DNA of 64,000 bases, taken from positions 2,604,001 to 2,668,000 of the forward strand of contig NZ_MKEQ01000001.1 of the NCBI RefSeq assembly GCF_001875655.1, written 5' to 3'. The number at the start of each line of letters is the position of its first letter. Position 1 is the first letter of the stretch. Source of the DNA: Enterobacter hormaechei ATCC 49162 (GTDB taxonomy: Bacteria; Pseudomonadota; Gammaproteobacteria; Enterobacterales; Enterobacteriaceae). Below are positions 17,657 through 25,830 of this stretch, in pieces. The notes under the pieces are model-generated. The model had not been told where the DNA came from. It ran no database searches and worked only from the letters and a program-made list of their open reading frames with translations. Position numbers and translations under genes: made by a program.

Positions 17657-18607
17657 ATGAGCAAAAAAGAGCAAACGTTAATGACGCCCTATCTTCAGTT
17701 TAACCGTAGCCAGTGGGCAGCCCTGCGTGACTCCGTCCCTATGACACTGACGGAAGGTGAAATCGCAAGGCTAAAAGGGATAAACGAAGATCTCTCCCTG
17801 GAAGAGGTGGCAGAAATCTATCTCCCCCTCTCTCGCTTGCTTAACTTCTATATCAGCTCCAACTTGCGTCGTCAGGCCGTACTGGAACAGTTCCTCGGCA
17901 CGAACGGTCAACGTATTCCTTATATCATCAGTATTGCGGGCAGCGTGGCAGTGGGTAAAAGTACCACCGCGCGCGTGCTACAGGCGCTGCTGAGCCGCTG
18001 GCCGGAACACCGCAGCGTGGAGTTGATCACCACCGACGGCTTCCTGCATCCCAACGAGGTGTTAAAAGAACGCGGCCTGATGAAAAAGAAAGGCTTCCCG
18101 CTCTCTTATGATATGCACCGCCTGGTAAAGTTTGTCTCTGATTTAAAATCAGGCGTGCCTCACGTTACCGCACCGGTCTACTCGCATCTGATCTATGACC
18201 GCATCCCGGATGGCGACAAAACGGTTGTGCAGCCCGACATCCTGATTCTGGAAGGGTTAAACGTCCTGCAAAGCGGGATGGATTACCCTCACGACCCGCA
18301 TCATGTGTTTGTCTCTGACTTCGTCGATTTCTCAATTTATGTCGATGCGCCGGAAGATCTGCTGCAACGCTGGTATATCAACCGCTTCCTGAAGTTCCGC
18401 GAAGGGGCGTTCACCGACCCGGATTCCTACTTCCACAACTACGCCCAGCTCTCTGAAGAAGAGGCTATTAACGTGGCGACCGGGCTGTGGAATGAGATCA
18501 ACTACGTCAACCTCAAAGAGAACATCCTGCCGACGCGCGAACGCGCAAGCCTGATCCTCACCAAGAGTGAGAAACACGCCGTCGACCAGATTCGTTTACG
18601 GAAGTAG
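17657..18607 (+). CDS. coaA: Pantothenate kinase (type I)
   Basis: A 316-residue kinase that commits pantothenate to coenzyme A synthesis and is feedback inhibited by CoA. The P-loop is GSVAVGKST, with TTDGFLHPN and the YDMHRL and DFSIYVDA blocks following. The frame begins eight codons earlier; ATG at 17657 gives the E. coli length and N terminus ([15 protein letters not shown]), but an upstream in-frame ATG at 17651 or 17633 cannot be excluded. It is divergent from thrU as in E. coli, but the downstream neighbour is dppF rather than birA. Confidence 0.96.
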   Translation: MSKKEQTLMTPYLQFNRSQWAALRDSVPMTLTEGEIARLKGINEDLSLEEVAEIYLPLSRLLNFYISSNLRRQAVLEQFLGTNGQRIPYIISIAGSVAVGKSTTARVLQALLSRWPEHRSVELITTDGFLHPNEVLKERGLMKKKGFPLSYDMHRLVKFVSDLKSGVPHVTAPVYSHLIYDRIPDGDKTVVQPDILILEGLNVLQSGMDYPHDPHHVFVSDFVDFSIYVDAPEDLLQRWYINRFLKFREGAFTDPDSYFHNYAQLSEEEAINVATGLWNEINYVNLKENILPTRERASLILTKSEKHAVDQIRLRK

Positions 18608-18618
18608 ACCTCAGACGT

Positions 18619-18646
18619 AAAAAAACCGGCTTATCGCCGGTTTTTT
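18619..18646. terminator. Bidirectional terminator between coaA and dppF
   Basis: An A run, ACCGGC, a short loop and GCCGGT followed by six T, with A and T tracts on both sides. It sits between convergent coaA and dppF, two bases before the dppF stop codon, and serves both. Confidence 0.9.
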
Positions 18647-18648
18647 CT

Positions 18649-19662
18649 TTATGCATGCGGCTTTTCGCCGTTTTCATCCTGATCGACTGCGAAGCAGGCC
18701 ACCAGCTGTCCACCATAATCCTTCAGCTGTGGCTGCAACTGCGTGCACGGGCCGAAGCGCCGACGGCAGCGGGCGTTGAACGCACATCCCGGCGGCGGGT
18801 TAAGCGGGCTTGGCAATTCGCCGGTCAGCTTAATGCGCTCACGACGGTCATCCGGGTTAAGCCGCGGCGTCGCAGACAGTAGCGCCTGCGTATACGGATG
18901 ACGCGGGTTAGTAAAGATCTGATCTTTCGTCCCCTTCTCCACGCAGCGTCCCAGATACATCACCATCACCTCATCGGCAATGTGCTCGACCACGGACAGA
19001 TCGTGGGAGATGAAAACGTACGACAGCCCCAGATCCTGCTGTAAATCCATCATCAGGTTGAGCACCTGCGCACGAACGGACACATCGAGCGCTGAGACCG
19101 GCTCATCGGCAATCACCACGTCCGGGTCAAGCATCAGCCCACGGGCGATGGCAATACGCTGCCGCTGACCGCCAGAGAACATATGCGGGTAGCGATCGTA
19201 ATGCTCGGTTTTAAGCCCCACCTTCGCCATCATCGCCAGCGCTTTTTCACGACGCTGCTCTTTGCTCAGACTGCTGTTAATCAGCAGCGGCTCTTCCAGA
19301 ATTTGTCCGACTTTCTTCCGCGGATTCAGAGAGCCGTACGGATTCTGGAACACGATCTGGATTTTCTGACGACGCAGCTTCTGCGCCTGCGGATCGTGCT
19401 TGAGCAGGTCCTGGCCCTGATAGTAAAGCTCGCCGCCGGTTGGCGTTTCAATCATCGTCAGCAGACGGCCCAGCGTGGATTTTCCACAGCCCGACTCCCC
19501 GACGACTGCCAGCGTTTTACCGCGTTCAAGGCTGAAGGAGACGCCGTCCAGCGCTTTCACCAGGCGCTCAGGGGCAAAGATCCCCTTCTTCACCGGGTAA
19601 TGTTTTTTCAGGTCGATAGCCTGCAACAGCGGTTGTTGCGTGGTGGCCTGGTGCGTACTCAT
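18649..19662 (-). CDS. dppF: Dipeptide ABC transporter ATPase DppF
   Basis: A 337-residue cytoplasmic ATPase that, with DppD, drives dipeptide (and heme/5-aminolevulinate in E. coli) import through DppBC. Walker A is GESGCGKST, the signature is FSGGQRQR, Walker [15 protein letters not shown], and the C-terminal oligopeptide/dipeptide transporter region carries a [14 protein letters not shown] cysteine cluster. Its start overlaps the dppD stop by four bases. It is the last gene of dppABCDF. Confidence 0.98.
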   Translation of the reverse strand: MSTHQATTQQPLLQAIDLKKHYPVKKGIFAPERLVKALDGVSFSLERGKTLAVVGESGCGKSTLGRLLTMIETPTGGELYYQGQDLLKHDPQAQKLRRQKIQIVFQNPYGSLNPRKKVGQILEEPLLINSSLSKEQRREKALAMMAKVGLKTEHYDRYPHMFSGGQRQRIAIARGLMLDPDVVIADEPVSALDVSVRAQVLNLMMDLQQDLGLSYVFISHDLSVVEHIADEVMVMYLGRCVEKGTKDQIFTNPRHPYTQALLSATPRLNPDDRRERIKLTGELPSPLNPPPGCAFNARCRRRFGPCTQLQPQLKDYGGQLVACFAVDQDENGEKPHA

Positions 19663-20642
19663 AGTGTTGGCCTCCCGGCATCATCGAGTGGATAGTGGCA
19701 TTTAGACTGACGACCGTCAGCAAGCTGGTTCAGCTCTGGCTCTTCTGCGCGGCACTTATCCGTAGCATACGGACAGCGCGGATTGAGCAGACAGCCCTGC
19801 GGACGGTCATATTTACCCGGAACCACGCCCGGCAGCGATGCCAGACGCGCTTTGTCCTGGGCAAACTCCGGCAGCGCACGCAGCAACGCCTGCGTATACG
19901 GATGACGCGGTGCACGGAAGATATCGTGCGAGCTTCCGGTTTCCACCACCTGGCCCGCGTACATCACGATGATTTTGTGTGCCGCTTCCGCCACCAGCGC
20001 CAGGTCATGCGTAATCAGCACCAGCGCCATGTTCTCTTTCTGCTGCAATTCCAGCAGCAGCTCGATGATTTGCGCCTGGATGGTCACGTCCAGTGCGGTA
20101 GTTGGTTCATCCGCAATCAGCAGTTTTGGTCGACAGGCAATCGCCATCGCGATCATCACGCGCTGGCTCATCCCGCCGGAAAGCTGATGCGGGTATACAT
20201 CCAGACGCGACGCCGGATCGGGAATACCCACCTGCGTCAGCAAATCGATAGCACGCTGGCGACGGGTTTTCTTGTTGCCGCCCTGATGCACCTTAATGGC
20301 TTCCATAATCTGGAAACCGACGGTGTAGCACGGGTTCAGGCTGGTCATAGGGTCCTGGAAGATCATCGCCACTTCCGCGCCCACCAGCTGGCGGCGCTGT
20401 TTTTCGGAAATGCGCTTCAGATCCTGGCCGTTAAACTCCAGGTTTTCAGCCATCACGCGGCCCGGGTAGTCAATTAGCCCCATAATCGCCAGCGAACTCA
20501 CTGACTTACCGGAGCCAGACTCACCTACAATCCCGACCACTTCACCCTGATTTACGCTGTAGCTAATGCGGTCCACGGCGCGAAACTCAGTGCCAACGTC
20601 ACCGAAGTGCACGGATAATTTATCTACATTTAATAACGCCAT
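19659..20642 (-). CDS. dppD: Dipeptide ABC transporter ATPase DppD
   Basis: A 327-residue partner ATPase of DppF. Walker [10 protein letters not shown], signature LSGGMSQR and Walker [15 protein letters not shown] are intact. The C-terminal cysteine motif ([14 protein letters not shown]) is the one that binds a 4Fe-4S cluster in this subfamily. Ten bases separate it from dppC. Confidence 0.98.
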   Translation of the reverse strand: MALLNVDKLSVHFGDVGTEFRAVDRISYSVNQGEVVGIVGESGSGKSVSSLAIMGLIDYPGRVMAENLEFNGQDLKRISEKQRRQLVGAEVAMIFQDPMTSLNPCYTVGFQIMEAIKVHQGGNKKTRRQRAIDLLTQVGIPDPASRLDVYPHQLSGGMSQRVMIAMAIACRPKLLIADEPTTALDVTIQAQIIELLLELQQKENMALVLITHDLALVAEAAHKIIVMYAGQVVETGSSHDIFRAPRHPYTQALLRALPEFAQDKARLASLPGVVPGKYDRPQGCLLNPRCPYATDKCRAEEPELNQLADGRQSKCHYPLDDAGRPTL

Positions 20643-20652
20643 CTCGTGCCTC

Positions 20653-21555
20653 TTACTGCTTCAGTTTGGGATCAAGTGCATCACGCAGACCATCACCCAT
20701 CAGGTTAAATGCCAGCACCGTCAGCAGAATCGCCAGACCCGGGAAGGTGACGACCCACCAGGCGCTTTGTGCGAACTGCAACACGTCGGAGAGCATGGTG
20801 CCCCACTCCGGTGTTGGCGGCTGCGCACCCATGCCAAGGAAGCCAAGAGCGGCCATATCGAGAATGGCGTTAGAGAAACCGAGCGACGCCTGAACAATCA
20901 GCGGCGCAAGGCAGTTTGGGAAGATATTGATAAACATCTGACGCATCGCACCGGCACCCGCCACGCGCGAGGCGGTAACGTAATCGCGGTTAACTTCCAC
21001 CAGCACCGCCGCACGGGTCAGACGCACGTAGTGCGGTAGCGCAACAAACGTCAGCGCAAGCGCGGCGTTACCAATCGACGGGCCAAAGATCGCCACCAGC
21101 ACCAGTGCCAGCAGCAGGCTTGGCAATGCCAGCATAATGTCGACAACGCGCATGATGATGTTATCAACGATGCCGCCGAAGTAGCCCGCCACGAGGCCGA
21201 GTACGATCCCCATGATCAGCGACAGAACGACAACGAGGCAGCCAACCAGCAGCGACAGGCGTGCGCCATACATCAGGCGCGACAGCACATCGCGGCCCAC
21301 GTCATCGGTGCCCAGCAGATGCGTCAGGCTTCCGCCATCCTGCCATGCAGGAGGTGCCAGCAGCGCGTCGCGGAACTGATCCGCCGGGTTATACGGCGCG
21401 AGGACGTTCGCAAACACCGCAATCAGGATCATGATGGAAACATACACCAGCCCGACGACCGCGCCTTTGTTGCGCTTGAAGTAGTGCCAGAACTCCTGCA
21501 TCGGCGTCATTGGCACCGGTGCGGTAACCACTTTATTTTGAGTAACTTGTGACAT
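20653..21555 (-). CDS. dppC: Dipeptide ABC transporter permease DppC
   Basis: A 300-residue inner-membrane permease with an N-terminal OppC-type segment and about six membrane spans. The EAA-type loop that contacts the ATPases is in the region [21 protein letters not shown]. It lies nine bases after dppB in the operon. Confidence 0.98.
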   Translation of the reverse strand: MSQVTQNKVVTAPVPMTPMQEFWHYFKRNKGAVVGLVYVSIMILIAVFANVLAPYNPADQFRDALLAPPAWQDGGSLTHLLGTDDVGRDVLSRLMYGARLSLLVGCLVVVLSLIMGIVLGLVAGYFGGIVDNIIMRVVDIMLALPSLLLALVLVAIFGPSIGNAALALTFVALPHYVRLTRAAVLVEVNRDYVTASRVAGAGAMRQMFINIFPNCLAPLIVQASLGFSNAILDMAALGFLGMGAQPPTPEWGTMLSDVLQFAQSAWWVVTFPGLAILLTVLAFNLMGDGLRDALDPKLKQ

Positions 21556-21564
21556 GATGGCCCC

Positions 21565-22584
21565 TTACTTCTTGTGACGAATACGCGGGTTCACCACGCC
21601 GTACAGCAAATCGACCAGCAGGTTGACGAGGATAATCATCGTCGCGACCAGCAGTACACCACCCTGCACCACCGGATAGTCACGGCGTTGCAGCGCATCA
21701 ATCAGCCAGCGTCCAAGCCCCGGCCAGGAGAAGATGGTTTCGGTCAGGATCGCCCCCGCCAGCAGCGTACCTACCTGCAAACCGATAACAGTCACCACCG
21801 GCAGCATGGCGTTACGCAGGGCATGAATGATGATGACGCGCATACGGGTCAGGCCTTTGGCCCGGGCAGTCCGAATATAATCTTCGCCCAGCACTTCCAG
21901 CATGGAAGAACGGGTCATACGCACGATCACCGCCAGAGGGATGGTGCCCAGCACCATTGCAGGCAGGATCATGTGCGCAACCGCATCAATGAAGTTACCC
22001 TCTTCGCCCCAGATCGCCGTATCAATCAGCATAAAGCCGGTTAACGGGTTGGTGTCGTCAAGGAAGACCATATCGCTGACGCGACCGGAAACCGGCGTCA
22101 GGTTCCACTGTACCGAGACCAGCATGATCAGCATCATGCCCCACCAGAAGATAGGCATGGAGTAGCCGGTCAGTGCCAGGCCAACGGCGGTGTGGTCGAA
22201 AATAGAGCCACGCTTAACGGCAGCCAGTACGCCAACGGGAATACCCACCGCAGTCGCGAAGATCATGGCGCAGATACCGAGTTCCAGTGTCGCTTTAAAA
22301 CGCGGTACAAACTCGTCCCACACCGGAAGACGGCTTTTCAATGAAATCCCTAAATCGCCGTGTAACACGCCCCAGATATAGTGGAGGTACTGCTGCCACA
22401 TCGGCTTATCAAGGCCGAGTTCAGCCAGCAGTTGCGCATGACGTTCAGGGGAGATACCACGCTCGCCCGCCATAATCATCACCGGGTCACCCGGGATCAT
22501 ATGGACGAAGGCAAAAGTGAGAAGGGTGATACCGATAAACGTCGGGATAACCAGTCCCAGACGTCGGAGGATGAACTGCAACAT
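21565..22584 (-). CDS. dppB: Dipeptide ABC transporter permease DppB
   Basis: A 339-residue permease pairing with DppC. The frame is open for 32 more codons upstream, but MLQFILRRLGLVIPTFIGIT is the family start, so the start is placed at 22584. The EAA-type loop is visible in DYIRTARAKGLTRMRVIIIHALRNA. The gap to dppA (177 bases) carries REP elements. Confidence 0.97.
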   Translation of the reverse strand: MLQFILRRLGLVIPTFIGITLLTFAFVHMIPGDPVMIMAGERGISPERHAQLLAELGLDKPMWQQYLHYIWGVLHGDLGISLKSRLPVWDEFVPRFKATLELGICAMIFATAVGIPVGVLAAVKRGSIFDHTAVGLALTGYSMPIFWWGMMLIMLVSVQWNLTPVSGRVSDMVFLDDTNPLTGFMLIDTAIWGEEGNFIDAVAHMILPAMVLGTIPLAVIVRMTRSSMLEVLGEDYIRTARAKGLTRMRVIIIHALRNAMLPVVTVIGLQVGTLLAGAILTETIFSWPGLGRWLIDALQRRDYPVVQGGVLLVATMIILVNLLVDLLYGVVNPRIRHKK

Positions 22585-22681
22585 AACCCGGATTCTCTCT
22601 GATGACGCACGCCTTGTAGCGTGACGTCTGTATTGCTCACAAATCTTATTCCCTCCCCTTTCAGAGTGGGAATAAAGCACT

Positions 22682-22755
22682 GCTGCCGGGTGGCGCGACG
22701 CTTACCCGGCCTACATACCGTAGGCCAGTGCAAGCGCAGCGCCGCCTGGCGTTGC
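22682..22755. repeat. REP/BIME pair between dppA and dppB
   Basis: TGCCGGGTGGCGC ... GCTTACCCGGCCTAC, followed in inverse orientation by GTAGGCCAGTGCAAGCG ... GCCGCCTGGCG. These are two degenerate repetitive extragenic palindromes facing each other. In E. coli such elements stabilise the upstream dppA mRNA relative to the permease genes, which would fit the need for more binding protein than permease. Confidence 0.8.
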
Positions 22756-22761
22756 TTTTAA

Positions 22762-24369
22762 TTATTCAACAGACACGTTTTCGAAGTGGTGTTTGCCCAG
22801 TGGATCAACCACGTAGCCCTTCACTTCTTTACGCACTGGCTCGTACACGGTGGAGTGAGCAACAATCAATGCCGGAGCCTGATCGTGCATAACAACCTGC
22901 GCTTGCTTGTACAGTTCGATACGTTTGTTGTGATCGTCGGTCGCACGCGCCGGCTGGATCAGGTCTTCAAACGGTTTGTAGCACCAGCGAGAGTAGTTGG
23001 AACCGTCTTTCGCTGCCGCACAGCTGAACAGGGTTGCGAAGAAGTTGTCCGGATCCCCGTTGTCGCCGGTCCAGCCCATCATGACAGCCTGGTGTTCACC
23101 TGCTTTGGCGCGCTTCAGGTACTCGCCCCACTCGTAGGTCACAATCTTGGCCTGTACGCCAATCTTCGCCCAGTCAGCCTGAACCATTTCCGCCATACGA
23201 CGTGCGTTCGGGTTGTAAGGACGCTGTACCGGCATCGCCCACAGCTCAACGGTGAAGCCTTTATCCTGACCGGCTTCTTTCAGCAGCGCTTTCGCTTTCT
23301 CAGGATCGTAGGTGTAGTCCTTGATGTCGTCGTTATAGCCCCACATGGTTGGTGGGATCAGGTTCTTGGCCGCAACGCCTGCGCCCTGGTAAACGGCTTT
23401 GATGATCGCTTCTTTGTTCACCGCGTAGGTCAGCGCCTGACGCACTTTCACGTCATCGAACGGTTTCTTCTCAGTGTTGAAGGAGAGATAACCCACGTTC
23501 AGGCCCGCCTGCTCCAGCAGGTTGATATTTTTGTCCTGCTTCATGCGCGCGATGTCAGCCGGGTTTGGATACGGCATCACCTGACATTCGTTTTTCTGCA
23601 ATTTTGCGTAACGCACGGAGGCGTCAGGCGTGATGGAGAAGACCAGGCGGTCGATCTGCGGCTTGGTGCCCCAGTAGCCCGGGAAGGCTTTATACAGAAT
23701 ACGTGAATCTTTCTGGTACTGAAGCAGCTGGAACGGGCCGGTACCGATTGGGTTCAGGTCCACTTTTTCCGGCGTACCGGCTTTCAGCATGTTGTCCGCG
23801 TACTCTTTCGAGAGAATAGAGGCAAAGTCCATCGCCAGGTCAGCCAGGAATGGCGCTTCCGGACGCGTCAGCACGAACTGAACGGTTTTATCGTCCACTT
23901 TTTTCACTTCAGCGATCAGGTCTGGCAGACCCATTCCTTCGAAGTATTCATAGCTGCCGCCAGACACTTTATGGTACGGGTTCTGGGCATTTTTCTGACG
24001 GTCGAAGGAGAACACGACGTCGTCGGCATTAAAGTCGCGCGTAGGTTTAAATTCTTTGCTGTCCTGCCACTTCACGCCCTGGCGCAGGTGGAAGGTATAG
24101 GTTTTACCGTCTTCGCTGACGTCCCACTTCTCAGCCAGGCCAGGAATCACTTCCGTGGTGCCGGTTTTAAATTCAACCAGACGGTTATAGATCGGTACAG
24201 AGCTTGCGTCGTAAGTCGTACCAGAGGTAAAGAGCTGTGGGTTAAAGCCTTCCGGAGAGCCTTCAGAACAGTAAACCAGGGTTTTTGCCTGTACGCTTGC
24301 TGCGACGGTCATGGCCACCAGGCTCAGACCAAGCTTCAGCATCCCTGACTTCTTCAAGGAAATACTCAT
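22762..24369 (-). CDS. dppA: Periplasmic dipeptide-binding protein DppA
   Basis: A 535-residue binding protein with a Sec signal peptide (MSISLKKSGMLKLGLSLVAM..., cleavage near ASVQA|KTLVYC, about residue 28). The mature protein has the SBP class 5 fold (LVYCSEGSPEGFNPQL). It feeds DppBCDF and also serves peptide chemotaxis through Tap where that receptor exists. First gene of the operon, with a long leader. Confidence 0.98.
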   Translation of the reverse strand: MSISLKKSGMLKLGLSLVAMTVAASVQAKTLVYCSEGSPEGFNPQLFTSGTTYDASSVPIYNRLVEFKTGTTEVIPGLAEKWDVSEDGKTYTFHLRQGVKWQDSKEFKPTRDFNADDVVFSFDRQKNAQNPYHKVSGGSYEYFEGMGLPDLIAEVKKVDDKTVQFVLTRPEAPFLADLAMDFASILSKEYADNMLKAGTPEKVDLNPIGTGPFQLLQYQKDSRILYKAFPGYWGTKPQIDRLVFSITPDASVRYAKLQKNECQVMPYPNPADIARMKQDKNINLLEQAGLNVGYLSFNTEKKPFDDVKVRQALTYAVNKEAIIKAVYQGAGVAAKNLIPPTMWGYNDDIKDYTYDPEKAKALLKEAGQDKGFTVELWAMPVQRPYNPNARRMAEMVQADWAKIGVQAKIVTYEWGEYLKRAKAGEHQAVMMGWTGDNGDPDNFFATLFSCAAAKDGSNYSRWCYKPFEDLIQPARATDDHNKRIELYKQAQVVMHDQAPALIVAHSTVYEPVRKEVKGYVVDPLGKHHFENVSVE

Positions 24370-24829
24370 TATTGTGCTCCAATGTGATGTTTTGCTTTGT
24401 TGTGTTACGCCGCCTGACCTTTATTTATTTTTTACCCGGTCCGGTCGGTGATGCCCGAAGGCGTTAAAAGGGATAGAGAATCCTTTCAGAAGAGCGTTTG
24501 AGTTGCAGCGCAGATCCTCCCTGAAATGCCCCTCGTGCCCTACAATCTGTCAACAGAATGTGAAAACGTCAATACAGGTGGCGGGGATTTACGTGGAGTG
24601 TGAGAAACCGCAAACAAAGATTAAAAAAACCCTGACCGTAAGTTTTCAGCAGAGAAATTTATGCTACTCGCCATGATGCAGCACAATTATCTTCATATTT
24701 CGCAACACTCAGTGATTAAGTTTTATTCAGAATGGGTAAACTTTCTTACAGAATGGTGATTATCTGAGCACTAAATACCGCGAACGTTAAAACGCACAGC
24801 GAAAAATGCTGAGGTTATCCATAAGCAAC
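24370..24829 (-). promoter_or_regulatory. dppA leader and promoter region, ending at the transposon
   Basis: 460 bases without a gene. On the minus strand the last 40 bases before dppA contain the C/A-rich stretch AACACAACAAAGCAAAACA and then TTGGAG, which matches the leader targeted by the GcvB small RNA in E. coli and Salmonella. A TTGACA (24548-24553, minus) is a candidate -35, although the matching -10 is poor. Whatever control DNA lay more than 455 bases upstream of dppA has been moved 32 kb away by the transposon. Confidence 0.6.
24825..24829. repeat. Target-site duplication GCAAC (tns side)
   Basis: Five bases GCAAC immediately outside the TGT terminus at 24830. The identical five bases follow the ACA terminus at 57237. 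A 5-bp duplication is the hallmark of Tn7-family insertion. Confidence 0.95.
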
Positions 24830-24903
24830 TGTCCGAGGACAATAAAGTTGTACACAAAGCACTAAAGTTGTAACCATTCTCAAAAAACGACGCTAATGTT
24901 GTA
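24830..24903 (+). repeat. tns-proximal transposon end with three TnsB-type sites
   Basis: The terminus TGT is followed by direct repeats TAAAGTTGTA (24843-24852), TAAAGTTGTA (24863-24872) and TAATGTTGTA (24894-24903). By Tn7 convention this is the right end, the one that carries the tns promoter. A possible promoter, TTGTAT (24899-24904) with 18 bases to TATAGG (24923-24928), overlaps the third site, which would permit autoregulation by TnsB as in Tn7. Confidence 0.88.
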
Positions 24904-24987
24904 TACTTACTGAATGTGTGGTTATAGGGTTGGAGACTATAAAATGCACATATAGGTACGTATCAATGTCGTTTTTAGGGTACGATC

Positions 24988-25830
24988 ATGGCTAGGGGTA
25001 GGCGTCTCAAATCCTATTTGGATTATGAAAATGCGCTAGGTGACGGCATAGGAGTGGGCTATGGCCAAAGTTATCAGCCCTGGCTTAGAGCTCAGGACGT
25101 TAAATCCCGTGGAAACCGTTCGATAGTCTTTGGCCTTAAGACGTTTCGAAACCATCATCTCCTTTCTTCTGTCGAAAGTAACTTTTTCTATCTGGCTGAG
25201 TTTAATGACTCGGTGATTGATATCCGGGAACAATTCCCACTCTTTCCTCTCCGGCTTACCCAACAAATAGCAAATCATCTACATTTTCAACATCCTATGG
25301 TGAGGGGAGTAAGAGGAGTACCTGTCGAAGTTCTGAATGTTATGACAACCGATTTTTTACTGACCTTGAGAACTCCTGAAGGCGGACTTCGATACAAAGC
25401 TATAGCAGTAAAACATAACGAGAGCATACCTGAACGCGAAGCCCAAAAACTTGAAATAGAGAGGATGTTTTGGCAGTTGATTGATGTTGAGTTTCAAATT
25501 TATGTTGGCTCGGAACTCAATAACGTCGTCGGTAAAAACATTTGCTGGGCTACTTCTGTATTAAGAGATGGTTCTGAATTTTATGATAAATATCCTCTTG
25601 ATAAAATCCTATGGAAGCTTAAACCAGATGTTTATCCCATAGTAGGACTACGTGCAATGATTTCATCAATCTTTGGGGTAGATGCACAAGAAGCGATGAT
25701 GTTATTGCAGGCAATGATTGGATTAAAAATGATAAATGTTGATTTATCATATCCAATACTCGAAACCGGTCTGATAAAGATAATTTCCAATGACCACTAT
25801 ATAGGACTGAACGCAAATGGATATTATTAG
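24988..25830 (+). CDS. tnsA: Tn7-like transposase endonuclease subunit TnsA
   Basis: A 280-residue restriction-like nuclease that cuts the 5' ends of the element so it moves by cut-and-paste. Alignment to Tn7 TnsA from memory places Glu63 at the same number (SVESNFF), the catalytic Asp at 122 (TTDFLL) and Lys at 142. The Tn7 motif AIQVK is AIAVK here, so the active-site glutamine is replaced by Ala140. The HHLLS and DIREQFPL blocks are conserved. The start ATG follows TAGGG by a normal distance. It overlaps tnsB by 14 bases. Confidence 0.93.
   Translation: MARGRRLKSYLDYENALGDGIGVGYGQSYQPWLRAQDVKSRGNRSIVFGLKTFRNHHLLSSVESNFFYLAEFNDSVIDIREQFPLFPLRLTQQIANHLHFQHPMVRGVRGVPVEVLNVMTTDFLLTLRTPEGGLRYKAIAVKHNESIPEREAQKLEIERMFWQLIDVEFQIYVGSELNNVVGKNICWATSVLRDGSEFYDKYPLDKILWKLKPDVYPIVGLRAMISSIFGVDAQEAMMLLQAMIGLKMINVDLSYPILETGLIKIISNDHYIGLNANGYY

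Noticed and set aside
22682..22755. Small insertion sequence or MITE between dppA and dppB
   Set aside because: The paired palindromes have REP/BIME sequence and lack a target duplication.
22786..23706. 306-codon plus-strand frame opposite dppA
   Set aside because: Antisense shadow of dppA, with no domain or start signal.
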